Assembly: GCA_000155695.1 (NCBI GenBank)
Contig: DS990592.1
Coordinates: 5,150,389-5,214,388 of the forward strand
Direction of reading: 5' to 3'
From: Verrucomicrobiia bacterium DG1235
Lineage (GTDB): Bacteria; Verrucomicrobiota; Verrucomicrobiia; Opitutales; Opitutaceae
DNA length: 64,000 nt
This document shows positions 1 through 9,019 of the stretch, one piece after another (the stretch's first letter is position 1; each line of letters starts with the position of its first letter). The position numbers and the translations under genes were made by a program. The notes beneath the pieces were generated by a model. It had not been told where the DNA came from, did not search any database, and saw only the letters and a program-made list of their open reading frames with translations.

Positions 1-557
1 CAGAGGCTGGGGATGTTAGTGAAGTAGACGTCTCCCTTGCGGGCGAGGACGCCGGAAGCGATGCCGTCGAGGGAGGAGTTGAATCCGTCTGCGTAGGCGG
101 AGGAGAAATCCGCTACGCCGTCGCCGTCGCGGTCTTCGACGAGGCGTACGACTTCGGACTCGATTTCGAAGTCGCGGGCGGCGTCTCCGAAGAGGTCTTC
201 AATGCCTTGGGCTCTGTCGTCGACGGTGCGAAATGCCATGTCTTCCTCGAGCATCTCGATGTAGTGGCGGATGTCCAAGGTGCTGGTGCGGTAGCGGTAG
301 GTTTCGGAGACGAAGAGTCGCCCTTGCTCGTCGAAGGCGAAGGCGACGGGATTGGCCAGCATAGGCTCGGCGGCCCAGAGGGATGCTTCGATGCCTGCGG
401 GCAGTTGGAGCTGTTGGACAGCGAGTGCGGTTTCGGAGCTGGCTTCGTCGATGATCGGTGTTGGACGTCGATCTTCCTCCTCCAGTTGCATCTTGGGAGC
501 GGCAATGGATGAGGCGGCGAATCCCGCTATCGTTAGGGTGGCGACAAGGGATCTCAT
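1..557 (-). CDS. PVC-type secreted dehydrogenase-like protein, N-terminal fragment
   Basis: The gene enters from beyond the left edge, so only about 185 N-terminal residues are visible. The reading frame opens at an ATG (complement of 555-557) with a signal peptide (MRSLVATLTIAGFAASSIA). It continues into a stretch typical of the beta-propeller 'membrane-bound dehydrogenase' proteins of Planctomycetes and Verrucomicrobia: an LPAGIEASLWAAEP segment, PVAFAFDEQGRLFVSETYRY, then DRDGDGVADFSSAYADGF. Family members are large secreted proteins, often with a C-terminal haem-binding CxxCH domain, and are thought to oxidise sugars. That C-terminal part is outside the window, so the cofactor cannot be judged. 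Frame and start are clear; the substrate is unknown. Confidence 0.75.
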   Translation of the reverse strand, partial: MRSLVATLTIAGFAASSIAAPKMQLEEEDRRPTPIIDEASSETALAVQQLQLPAGIEASLWAAEPMLANPVAFAFDEQGRLFVSETYRYRTSTLDIRHYIEMLEEDMAFRTVDDRAQGIEDLFGDAARDFEIESEVVRLVEDRDGDGVADFSSAYADGFNSSLDGIASGVLARKGDVYFTNIPSL

Positions 558-718
558 ATTCTGTAGGAAATGTGATGTGAAAGTGGGCGATTGCTATACG
601 CAAAGGCGCTTGGACTCTTATGTATTGGCAAGCGTGATGTTGGATGGCAGTTTTCGAGAGTCAGTCTTTGACTGAAGCTAAGGCAACAGATTTTAACCCC
701 AAATTACTACCCGGATAA

Positions 719-1642
719 ATGGATACACGTAGACATTTCTTGAAAGGAGCCGTCGGGCTCGCAGCAGCCTCGATTTTCGCACGTTCGGGCCTTGCGGCCG
801 ATAGCGCTAAGAAGGAACGCCTCGACGGCACTTGGTTTGATATCTCTCTGGCTCAGTGGTCGATCAACAAGGCGTTTTGGAGTGGAGAGAAGGACAAGAT
901 GCGTTTTGCCCAGATCGCGAAGAACGAGTTTGGGGTGAATGCGGTGGAGTACGTTAATCAGTTCTACCAAGAAGGATTCTCGCAATCGGTAGTGGACGAG
1001 TTGGTACGCGTCTCTCATGGGGAGGGTGTGAAGAACGTGCTGATCATGTGCGATCGCGAGGGACGTCTTGGCGATCCGGACGAGGCGAAGCGTACGGAGG
1101 CCATCGAGAACCATGTGAAGTGGTTGGAAGCGGCGCGGGCTCTTGGCTGTCATGCGATTCGCGTGAACGCGGCTTCGGAGGGTAAGTTTGACGATCAGCT
1201 TAAGCTAGCGGCGGACGGACTGCGGCGTTTGTGCGAAATCGGCGACACCTATGGCCTCAACGTGATCGTGGAGAACCATGGCGGGCTTTCGAGCAATGGG
1301 GCTTGGCTGGCGGCGGTGATGCGGCTGGTGGACCACCCGCGTTGCGGGACTTTGCCGGACTTTGGAAATTTCGTGATCGATCGCGAGACGGGCGAGAACT
1401 ACGACATGTACTTGGGTGTGCAGCAGCTAATGCCGTTTGCCAAGGGCGTGAGCGGGAAGACCTTTAACTTCAATCCGGAGGGGATGGAGCGCGACATGGA
1501 TTATCCTCGTCTTTTCGAAATCATTAAGAAGTCAGGATTCCGTGGATACGTCGATATCGAGTGGGAAGGACGCTCGCTTGACGAGCCTACTGGGATTTTG
1601 ATGACGAAGAAGTTGCTCGAGAAGATGGGTGGACGGGCTTAG
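719..1642 (+). CDS. Tat-exported sugar isomerase/epimerase, hydroxypyruvate-isomerase-like TIM barrel
   Basis: A 307-residue protein with a twin-arginine signal (MDTRRHFLKGAVGLAAASIF) followed by a xylose-isomerase-like TIM barrel. The strand-end residues expected to bind the metal are visible: E in VIVENHGG, D in LPDFGNF, K in GVSGKTFNF and E in YVDIEWEGRS. Family members interconvert keto and aldo sugars or hydroxypyruvate and tartronate semialdehyde; the exact substrate cannot be read from the sequence. The exported location and the neighbouring dehydrogenase-like gene suggest periplasmic sugar metabolism. It is convergent with a second TIM-barrel gene and ends in a strong hairpin terminator. 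Confidence 0.85.
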   Translation: MDTRRHFLKGAVGLAAASIFARSGLAADSAKKERLDGTWFDISLAQWSINKAFWSGEKDKMRFAQIAKNEFGVNAVEYVNQFYQEGFSQSVVDELVRVSHGEGVKNVLIMCDREGRLGDPDEAKRTEAIENHVKWLEAARALGCHAIRVNAASEGKFDDQLKLAADGLRRLCEIGDTYGLNVIVENHGGLSSNGAWLAAVMRLVDHPRCGTLPDFGNFVIDRETGENYDMYLGVQQLMPFAKGVSGKTFNFNPEGMERDMDYPRLFEIIKKSGFRGYVDIEWEGRSLDEPTGILMTKKLLEKMGGRA

Positions 1643-1678
1643 GCTCGGAAGCGAAGAGTAAGATTTTGGATACAAAAG

Positions 1679-1707
1679 GGCCGACCTCTAGCGAGGTCGG
1701 CCTTTTT
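1679..1707 (+). terminator. Intrinsic terminator between convergent isomerase genes
   Basis: A perfect 10-bp stem (GGCCGACCTC / GAGGTCGGCC) with a 4-nt loop is followed by five T on the plus strand and preceded by a run of A. It can therefore act for the upstream plus-strand gene and, less well, for the convergent minus-strand gene. Confidence 0.85.
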
Positions 1708-1762
1708 GCTTAAACGAAGTGGCGAGGTAGAATCGCGTGACAAGCGCGCTCCCACCTACTGT

Positions 1763-2683
1763 CTACACGTCGCAGATGCGGATCGCGGCGGCGAGGGCGG
1801 CGATGGGGTCGTCCCAGGTGGGGACGAATTCCTGGGCGACGTAGCCGTCGTAGCCGGTTTCCAGAATCGCTTTCATGATGGCTGGATAGTAGAGCTCTTG
1901 GGTTTCGTTGATCTCGTTTCGGCCGGGGACGCCGCCTGTGTGGTAGTGGCCGAAGTACTGATGGTAGTCGCGGATGGTGGCGATGACGTCGCCGTCCATG
2001 ATTTGCATGTGATAGATATCGTAGAGCAGCTTGAAGTTCTCCGAGCTGACTTGCTTAGCGAGCTCGACGCCCCAGAGAGTGTGGTCGCACTGGTAGTCCG
2101 GATGGGAGCGTTTGGAGTTGAGCAGCTCCATGACGACTTGGATCTTGTGCTTTTCGACGATGGGCATGATGCGGTCGAGGCCGATCTTGCAGTTTTCTAG
2201 GCCCTGCTCGTCGTCGAGCCCGTCGCGATTGCCTGAGAAAACGATGATTCGTTTCATGCCTTCGGCGGCTACCTTTGGCGTGACGTCTTCGAAATAGGCT
2301 ACGATTTCGTCATGGTTTTCGAGACGATTGAGCCCTTGCACGATGCCTCCCGGCACACCCCAGACGAGGGAAGCGGCGAGGCCGTGTTTCTTGAGGGTGG
2401 GGATCTCGTCGACGTTTACCAAGTCGATGGCTTCGAGGCCTGCTTCCTTGCCGCGGCGGCAAAGCTCGTCGAGCTCGATGCTGTTGTAGCACCAGCGGCA
2501 GGCGGAGTGGCGGATGTTGCGAAGAAGGGGTGTATTGTGTTCGGATGGCATCGCTTTTTTGGCAGCTTTCTCATGGTGACTCGAGAAGGCCTTGGTGGAG
2601 GCAATGGCTGCGGCGCCAACGGCGACTTTTTTGATGAGCTCTCGGCGAGGTAGTGGTTGGTCCATAAACAGGGGGTTAGGCAT
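1763..2683 (-). CDS. Tat-exported hydroxypyruvate isomerase-like protein
   Basis: 306 residues. A twin-arginine motif (PRRELIKKVAVGAAA) lies near the N-terminus; an in-frame ATG at 2665 gives a six-residue shorter form and could be the real start. The body is a hydroxypyruvate-isomerase-type TIM barrel with the characteristic VVMELLNSKRSHPDYQC, LLYDIYHMQIMDGD, HYHTGGVPGRNE and GYDGYVAQEFVPTWDDP segments, carrying the expected metal-binding E, D, H and E. The family interconverts hydroxypyruvate and tartronate semialdehyde, but many PVC paralogues are exported and uncharacterised. It is only distantly similar to the convergent gene at 719-1642. Confidence 0.88.
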   Translation of the reverse strand: MPNPLFMDQPLPRRELIKKVAVGAAAIASTKAFSSHHEKAAKKAMPSEHNTPLLRNIRHSACRWCYNSIELDELCRRGKEAGLEAIDLVNVDEIPTLKKHGLAASLVWGVPGGIVQGLNRLENHDEIVAYFEDVTPKVAAEGMKRIIVFSGNRDGLDDEQGLENCKIGLDRIMPIVEKHKIQVVMELLNSKRSHPDYQCDHTLWGVELAKQVSSENFKLLYDIYHMQIMDGDVIATIRDYHQYFGHYHTGGVPGRNEINETQELYYPAIMKAILETGYDGYVAQEFVPTWDDPIAALAAAIRICDV

Positions 2684-2873
2684 CGATTGGATTGAGTGGC
2701 GCTTTCCCGGTGCAGGCTGCGCTCATTAGGGGTGAGGGAGCTAGGATGCTGCTGTCGATGGCGGGCTCAATCCTATTTTGGGAGGGTGATCGCCTAATGG
2801 TCTCGGCTTACGTTCGCCATTTCAGCTTTTAAGCAATGGTAAAAAAGGCCTCCATCGGAGAAGTTCGTAGACG

Positions 2874-2888
2874 ATATCTAATAGATAT
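2874..2888. promoter_or_regulatory. Small palindrome upstream of the TonB receptor operon
   Basis: A perfect inverted repeat, ATATCT-AAT-AGATAT, lies 15 to 29 bp before the receptor start codon. It may be an operator or an mRNA hairpin near the ribosome site. No regulator is identified. Confidence 0.3.
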
Positions 2889-2902
2889 GAGTCGTTGTTC
2901 TT

Positions 2903-5269
2903 ATGAGTAGTCGGTCCTACTTTTCTCATTTTTGCCTGATGTTTTGCGCTCCCATTCAGTTGTTTAGAGGATTCGGTCTTTTTCTCGTTTTGCTAGTACT
3001 CTGTAGTTCCCTTGTCGGAGCGGGCGATCTGGAGGAGATGACTCTGGGAGAACTACTAAAGCAGCATCCGGAATTGTATCGAGACTCTGATACGGCTTCG
3101 GGCGTCAGCGAAGCTCTCCGTGATGCTCCGGCCTCGATGGTGGTCCTACGGCAGAAGGATTTTCGCCGTCGCGGCTACGATAGTTTGGACGACCTGCTTT
3201 TTGGATTGCCCGGATTTGATGTCATTAGAACGGGCGGTACGATGGAAACGGTGGCCTACCAGCGTGGCTACCGGACGCCTTGGACGCAGCGGACTCTCTT
3301 GCTCGTCAACGGTAAGCCGGACAACAACCTTTGGAATCACGGAGCTCAAATTTCGCGTCAGTATCCGATAGGGGCGATCGACAGGGTCGAGACGTTGTAT
3401 GGCCCGGCAGGCGCTGTCTATGGCCCGAACGCATTTTTGGGGGTGATCAATATCATCACTCGCGACGCTTCAGAACTTGAGGATGGGGAAACCTACTTCG
3501 AAATAAGTGGGGCGCTTGGCAGTTACGATACCCAGAATCTTGATACGGCATTTGGTGGAAGGTGGGGCGAGGTGTCTTTTGACATTGGCTTCAATTATTT
3601 CAACAGCGACGAAGCTGGGATCGAGGATTACTCTGACTGGGGTTACACGGACCCAAGCTTGTTGTCGAATCCAGCCGCTTGGGGTGCGGGGATCGGGGCG
3701 GGGGCGGATCCGGCTACGGGCAGATTTAGCCCGGCAGGAGACTTGGATGTGGATGGATTCGTAGAAGAAGACGAGTTGGTGCGTGGGTCCCCAATCGGTG
3801 AATACGCGGATCCGACGGAGGACTACGGATTCATTGGTGAGCTTCGTTTTTCCGGTACGACTTTTGGAGCGATCGTCTGGGAAACGAATGAAGGGTATGG
3901 GCCGTATTATTCGTTTCTAGATGGTCAGCCGAATTCGCTTTGGACGCATTCTTCTCGGCAGTATTATATAGAGCGTGAGGACTGGTTGATAGACGAGGCT
4001 GTGAGGGTCGAGAGTGAGTTGGTGTATCGCGAGAGTCGAGTCGGAGGAGAGGAATGGGCCGAGTCCTTTGGTGGATTTGTAAGTCTTTCGGATTGGAATT
4101 CTTTTAACAAGGCCTGGCGACTCGAACAGCGATTTACTTTTAGCAAAACTGATGATCTTCAGTTCAATGGCGGTTGGAAGTACGAGTTCAAGCGACTTAA
4201 TCGAGCTTATATACTGAGCAATTATTGGGATGGTCTTGGCGTAGCGGTTGGTGAATCAAGCGTACAGGCTGCGGCCGATGTGTCTTCCGAAAGCCCTATG
4301 CGCTTATCGGAGGATATAGATGATCGGTATGCTCCTGATTTTAATGCCAGCGATACCGATGATATTGGGATCTACGCCCAGATGATATATGATAGGGGAG
4401 ATTTGCGCTTCAATGGAAGTCTTCGTTGGGACGAGAATAGCGCTTATGGTTCGGACTACAGTCCTCGAGGCGCTTTGATCTATCATAAGGATGCTGAGAC
4501 CACTTTTAAGCTAGTGTATGGCGAGGCGTTTCAGGAGCCCTCTCCAAAAGATCTTTACGGGGCTTATGCGGGGCGAACGAGTAATTCCGCTCTGAGGCCG
4601 GAGAAAGTGTATACAACGGAATTTGTCGCAATTCTCCAACATGAGCGATTCCAGCACGATTTTTCAGTTTATCATTCCGAATTTCAAAATGCGATCGCTA
4701 CAGGGCAAAACGTAGGAGGGCGTGATGTAGTAGGATTTGAATACAAAAATTCCTTTCGTGTGGAGAATCCGATCTCTGGTTCGGCGGCGATTAGTGGTAA
4801 TCTTTTCTATACGTATACCCGATCAGTGAGCGATCAGCAGTACGAAAATGCTACTGGAACTTGGGTGGATCAACGTGCCGCGCAAGGTGATGTCGCTCCG
4901 CACAAGGTGAACCTGAACCTGAATATTCCGATCGGGAAGAAGCTCAATGCCAACTTCTCCGGGCTTTGGGTGGGGGAGCGGAAATTGTTTTCAGAAAATC
5001 CACTTCGAGCGGATTCGAACTCTGAGCGTAGCTTGGATCGGAAAGCGGAGGCCTACTCTCTTGTAGATTTGAACTTACTCTATTCGTTTGGAGACTATAG
5101 TGTCTCCTTCAAGGTCGAGAATCTGTTTGAAGAAGACTACCTCGTTCCGGGGGTGGAGAGTGCAGCTTCCGGGGACGACTTTACGGTGGATCGCGATGGT
5201 TTTCAGAATTCGCTCATCCCGCAGGTGAAAGAAAGAAAATATACCTTGAGGGTAAGTTTTGATTTATAG
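2903..5269 (+). CDS. TonB-dependent outer-membrane receptor
   Basis: 788 residues. A hydrophobic signal segment ends around LVGAGDLEEM and is followed by a short linker (MTLGELLKQHPE) of the kind seen in receptors coupled to YfiR proteins. The plug domain covers about residues 65-200, with VLRQKDFRRRGYDSLDDLL, QRTLLLVNGKP, IDRVETLYGPAGAVYGPNAF and GVINIITRDA. A 22-strand-type barrel fills the rest, ending in the outer-membrane signature LRVSFDL. Its stop is one base from the next start, and the next two genes are a periplasmic YfiR-like protein and a hybrid kinase. Acting as a sensor-receptor for a polymer or siderophore is therefore plausible; the ligand is unknown. Confidence 0.93.
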   Translation: MSSRSYFSHFCLMFCAPIQLFRGFGLFLVLLVLCSSLVGAGDLEEMTLGELLKQHPELYRDSDTASGVSEALRDAPASMVVLRQKDFRRRGYDSLDDLLFGLPGFDVIRTGGTMETVAYQRGYRTPWTQRTLLLVNGKPDNNLWNHGAQISRQYPIGAIDRVETLYGPAGAVYGPNAFLGVINIITRDASELEDGETYFEISGALGSYDTQNLDTAFGGRWGEVSFDIGFNYFNSDEAGIEDYSDWGYTDPSLLSNPAAWGAGIGAGADPATGRFSPAGDLDVDGFVEEDELVRGSPIGEYADPTEDYGFIGELRFSGTTFGAIVWETNEGYGPYYSFLDGQPNSLWTHSSRQYYIEREDWLIDEAVRVESELVYRESRVGGEEWAESFGGFVSLSDWNSFNKAWRLEQRFTFSKTDDLQFNGGWKYEFKRLNRAYILSNYWDGLGVAVGESSVQAAADVSSESPMRLSEDIDDRYAPDFNASDTDDIGIYAQMIYDRGDLRFNGSLRWDENSAYGSDYSPRGALIYHKDAETTFKLVYGEAFQEPSPKDLYGAYAGRTSNSALRPEKVYTTEFVAILQHERFQHDFSVYHSEFQNAIATGQNVGGRDVVGFEYKNSFRVENPISGSAAISGNLFYTYTRSVSDQQYENATGTWVDQRAAQGDVAPHKVNLNLNIPIGKKLNANFSGLWVGERKLFSENPLRADSNSERSLDRKAEAYSLVDLNLLYSFGDYSVSFKVENLFEEDYLVPGVESAASGDDFTVDRDGFQNSLIPQVKERKYTLRVSFDL

Positions 5270-5270
5270 A

Positions 5271-5798
5271 ATGAAATCGAAGCTGAAGGTTATTCGCCTC
5301 TTGGGCCTATTCGCGATAGCGCTTTTCGCTTTTGTTAGGCTGGGAGTGTCCAGAGGTGAAGTGTTGCCGGACTCTTTGGCGGCAGCCATTATCACAAAGG
5401 TTCTAGCGTTTGAGACGAGTGAGGGAAGGTCGGAGGCCGTTCGTATCCATGTCATGGATCAAGAGAGTCTGGCCAAGCAGTTTTTGACTAAGAAGGGAAT
5501 GATGATTGGGAACCGTAGGGTGGAGAGTGTGACATGGGGCGAGGGTATTCCTCGAGGCGGAGTTGATGTAATTGTCGCGTCGAATGAAAAGTCGGTATTA
5601 GCGGCAATTGAATACGCTCGGAAGAATCGAGCGATTACAGTATCGAATAATCCTGAGATGGCTCCTCTAGGTGTATCACTTATTGTATATAATGACGAAG
5701 GTATGCCAGGCATTCTGTTAAGCCGAAGAGCGGCCCAGCGAGAGGGTCTCTATTGGGAGCCGCAAATTCTGGAGATAGCGGAAATTATAGAAAACTGA
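5271..5798 (+). CDS. YfiR-like (DUF4154) periplasmic protein
   Basis: 175 residues from the ATG at 5271; a TTG twelve bases upstream is in frame but overlaps the receptor stop. The N-terminus is a signal peptide (MKSKLKVIRLLGLFAIALFAF). The body matches the DUF4154/YfiR fold in outline. It ends in the family-typical RRAAQREGLYWEPQILEIAEII, the counterpart of the 'N...A...GL..S..LL.LA' tail. The mature protein has no cysteine, so the disulphides that control Pseudomonas YfiR cannot form here. Characterised YfiR restrains a membrane partner through its periplasmic domain; by position the partner here would be the hybrid kinase, with which it shares a TGATG stop/start overlap. Confidence 0.8.
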   Translation: MKSKLKVIRLLGLFAIALFAFVRLGVSRGEVLPDSLAAAIITKVLAFETSEGRSEAVRIHVMDQESLAKQFLTKKGMMIGNRRVESVTWGEGIPRGGVDVIVASNEKSVLAAIEYARKNRAITVSNNPEMAPLGVSLIVYNDEGMPGILLSRRAAQREGLYWEPQILEIAEIIEN

Positions 5799-8700
5799 TG
5801 GAGCGCGAATTTTTACAGGTAAAATCGAAAGAAGAGGGGCGTCTCTCCTTTGACGGTTCGGTGATTGGGCGAAAACTCGCGATGACAACCGCGGTGTTGC
5901 TGCTCCCTCTGATCTATTTCGCCTATCTTCGAGTAGAGGAGATGAACACTCGCGTCCAACGAGTCGCGGAGAATAGGGATAGGCTAGAAGTTGTCGGAGC
6001 TATCGACGAGGCAGTCTATGCGCTGCTTACCGATAGATTTTCTTCGGCAGATGGACGAGAGGAACTGAACGTTGAGGTTTTCGAAAGACTAGACGTAGGA
6101 AATGACTATTTCGAGCGGGATTCAAATTCGGGAGACGTATTGCATGTAGCTTGGCTTGGAGCCGCGCAAACTTTGCGAGACGGTATGCAAGGCGATTGGC
6201 AGAGGTTATTGCGTGGGCTTGAGGAGCTGGTTGAGGTGCGAGTGGCTTTGGCAAAGGAGAAGGATGCTCCGGCGGTTTTCGCCCAGGATTTGCCACGGGC
6301 GCAGTTGAAATTGTTTGCGCTTGGGATGGCCTTGGACGGGGCGATTCAATCAAGTTCAGGGGATGAGGCATCGCGACTCATCGAAGGGGCTGAGAATCTC
6401 TTTGTTCAAGTCGAAGCGGATTTAGGGCGGGTCAGGAGGCTTCGAGGATTTGAGCTTATTAACGGAGTGGTTTCGGGCCTTGATACGCGTATCCTCTATG
6501 CTTTAGGGGAATATGAGATCCTTAGGCCGCGATTGATGAAGCGGCTTGAAGCGAAGCGGCGACTGTCCTTTCTCGGAATCTTAGGTCAGTCCGAATCGAT
6601 TCTTGGTGATTCAGCTAATCTCGAATTGCCGAGTCGTGACTTGCTGGTTCTGGCGGATTCTTTTGGTAGAGCGATCAAGGATATTCGTGACTCCCTTGAG
6701 CAGACACTGTCTGACGAAGAGGTAGCGACGAAATGGGCGCGGATCTGGACGATAGGCTTGGTGGCGTTTTCGGCGTTTGCGACTTATATGTTAGGTTATC
6801 TTCTCGTGAAGAATCTTCGCATGGCTCACGAATCGATCAGCGCCTACAATCAGACTTTGGAGCGTCAAGTGGAGGAGGGGGTCGCCCAAGCCAACAAGTC
6901 TCGGATGGAGACAGAGAATTTGAATCGTGATCTGAGGTTGCAAACCGAACGGGCGAGTGAAATGGCGGAGAAGGCGATTTTAGCTGAACGCCTCAAAAGC
7001 GAGTTTCTTGCGAACATGAGTCATGAAATCAGGACGCCAATGAACGGTGTCATTGGCATGACGCATCTATTGCAGGATACTGAGCTGAATGAAACCCAGC
7101 AAGAGTACGTCGAGACGATGCTTAACAGCACCGAGTCTCTGCTTGTTCTTATCAATGACATACTCGATCTCTCGAAAATCGAAGCTGGGAAGATGACGAT
7201 TGAACAGATGGATGTCGATGTGATGGACCTGCAGGCGCAGGTGAGCTCACTTTTTGCATCGAATGCTCAAGCGAAGGGAGTCGAGTTGGTTTCCGTGTAT
7301 CCATTGGATTGTTACAAGACTTTTGTCACTGATCCCTACCGTTTGAAGCAGGTGCTTGCGAATTTGCTGAGCAATGCGATTAAGTTCACGGAGAAGGGCG
7401 ATGTGACTCTAAGGATTGAGATCGAGGAGCCTCGGGAAGATGGAGCTCGGATACGGTTTGAGGTTGTCGATACGGGGATTGGGATCGCCCCCGAAGTGGT
7501 TGACACGCTCTTCAAGTCGTTCTCTCAGGCAGATGCTTCGACTACCCGTAGGTTCGGGGGGACGGGGCTCGGGCTAGCTATATCGCAGCGCCTTGTGCAG
7601 TATTTGGGTGGTCGACTTCAAGTCGAAAGTGAATTAGGAGTTGGGACCACGTTCACGTTCGCATTGGAAATGAAATATGGAGATTCAACTCCTCGGTTTT
7701 GTGTAGGCGAATCTAGCAAAGGTGCCGAAAGCATGGATACGATGCTGTGCATGATGCCGGGTCTGGTCCGCTCTGAGATTGCCCGAACTTTGTCGTTCGC
7801 TGGTTTTGCTTGTCGCGAGGTTGATGATGTTTCGCAGTTTGTGGTCGCGGCGAGGGGACGCGAGTTCGATGCTCTCTATTTAGATTCTAGGATGTGCAGC
7901 CGCTCGATCTTGAAGACGACTCTCTCTGCCTTGAAAGCGAGCAAGGTGGTACTTATTCATGAACCTAACGACGATGTAGCGGTAGAATTGGCGCGAACTG
8001 TAGATGGTGTTCACTCTCTTCAATTGCCGGTGGCGCCAGAGTCCTTGCTTCGTGTATTCAGTGGACCGTTACAGACAGAGCATACGGTTTCTGCGAAAGA
8101 GACTGAGGGCGCGCAATTAGGCGACTACAGCGACGTGAAGGTTTTGGTCGTCGACGACAATGAGACCAATCGGATGGTTGCTCAGAAGCTGCTCCTGAAA
8201 TTTGGAGTTGATTCTGAAGTGCGAAAAGATGGGGAGGAGGCGGTGGCGGCTGCCGTGGAAAAACGTTATGACCTGATTTTCATGGATTGCATGATGCCGA
8301 ATATGGATGGATACGAAGCGACTCAATTGATACGTGGCGACTCTGAGGGAAGTCAAAATCGAGACACTCCGATAGTGGCGCTCACGGCGAACGCGATGGA
8401 AGGCGATCGGGAAAAGTGCATACGCGTCGGCATGAGCGACTACATCGCCAAGCCGATTCGGCCGGCGGAATTGCGAAGAGTGGTCAAGCAGTGGATTGGG
8501 GAAGGTGTTTCGATTAAGGAGTTTGTATCTTCTGTAAGGCAGGAAAATTCATCGGAAAAGGAACTGGTGGATCTGCGGGGGATTCGGAGCATTTTTGGCG
8601 ATGATAGCAGCGATTTGCGTCCTGTGCTGGTCGCTTTCGTGGAGAGTCTGAGCGAGCAGCTTTTGGAGATAAGGGAGCTGGATTCGCCGCCCTTGGATCT

Positions 8701-8896
8701 GGAGGTCATTCGTCGCTACTGTCACACGATTAAGGGTTCGAGTTCGAACTATGGAGCGGAACCGCTAGAGCGAGTGGCTAAGCAAATCGAGACCGCCTGT
8801 CTTGAGGGGGATTCGGCGAAGGTTGAGGAATTGTTGCCTAAGTTCGAGAATCTCGTTGAGCGAACGGTTGAAGCGGTGAGCAAAGCGATTGATTAG
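5798..8896 (+). CDS. Hybrid sensor histidine kinase with receiver and Hpt domains
   Basis: 1032 residues from the ATG at 5798, which overlaps the preceding TGA. A longer frame from 5753 lies inside the YfiR gene and is unlikely. Order: TM1 (about 29-46), an alpha-helical periplasmic region of about 265 residues, TM2 (about 315-336), a coiled coil, HisKA with the phospho-accepting His409 in NMSHEIRTPMNG, HATPase with the DTGIGI and GTGLGL boxes, a degenerate receiver-like segment (about 625-745), a true receiver with DDN and Asp830 in MDCMMPNMDGYEAT, and a C-terminal Hpt with His976 in CHTIKGSSSNYG. This is a full phosphorelay in one chain; the final response regulator is not in the operon. 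Confidence 0.94.
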   Translation: MEREFLQVKSKEEGRLSFDGSVIGRKLAMTTAVLLLPLIYFAYLRVEEMNTRVQRVAENRDRLEVVGAIDEAVYALLTDRFSSADGREELNVEVFERLDVGNDYFERDSNSGDVLHVAWLGAAQTLRDGMQGDWQRLLRGLEELVEVRVALAKEKDAPAVFAQDLPRAQLKLFALGMALDGAIQSSSGDEASRLIEGAENLFVQVEADLGRVRRLRGFELINGVVSGLDTRILYALGEYEILRPRLMKRLEAKRRLSFLGILGQSESILGDSANLELPSRDLLVLADSFGRAIKDIRDSLEQTLSDEEVATKWARIWTIGLVAFSAFATYMLGYLLVKNLRMAHESISAYNQTLERQVEEGVAQANKSRMETENLNRDLRLQTERASEMAEKAILAERLKSEFLANMSHEIRTPMNGVIGMTHLLQDTELNETQQEYVETMLNSTESLLVLINDILDLSKIEAGKMTIEQMDVDVMDLQAQVSSLFASNAQAKGVELVSVYPLDCYKTFVTDPYRLKQVLANLLSNAIKFTEKGDVTLRIEIEEPREDGARIRFEVVDTGIGIAPEVVDTLFKSFSQADASTTRRFGGTGLGLAISQRLVQYLGGRLQVESELGVGTTFTFALEMKYGDSTPRFCVGESSKGAESMDTMLCMMPGLVRSEIARTLSFAGFACREVDDVSQFVVAARGREFDALYLDSRMCSRSILKTTLSALKASKVVLIHEPNDDVAVELARTVDGVHSLQLPVAPESLLRVFSGPLQTEHTVSAKETEGAQLGDYSDVKVLVVDDNETNRMVAQKLLLKFGVDSEVRKDGEEAVAAAVEKRYDLIFMDCMMPNMDGYEATQLIRGDSEGSQNRDTPIVALTANAMEGDREKCIRVGMSDYIAKPIRPAELRRVVKQWIGEGVSIKEFVSSVRQENSSEKELVDLRGIRSIFGDDSSDLRPVLVAFVESLSEQLLEIRELDSPPLDLEVIRRYCHTIKGSSSNYGAEPLERVAKQIETACLEGDSAKVEELLPKFENLVERTVEAVSKAID

Positions 8897-9019
8897 GGAA
8901 TTTTGCGAGCGGAGCCATTGCGTCAACTCGTAGAAAACGAGGCGAGTGGAACGGGCTTGCCCTCCCTCTTAGGGCTGCTTATCGCTAGGCCCTTTTTTTC
9001 GAAAAACCGCGTAAAGCTC

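Noticed and set aside
5753..5797. Upstream start for the hybrid kinase
   Set aside because: It lies within the YfiR-like gene; the ATG overlapping the stop codon is a typical coupled start.
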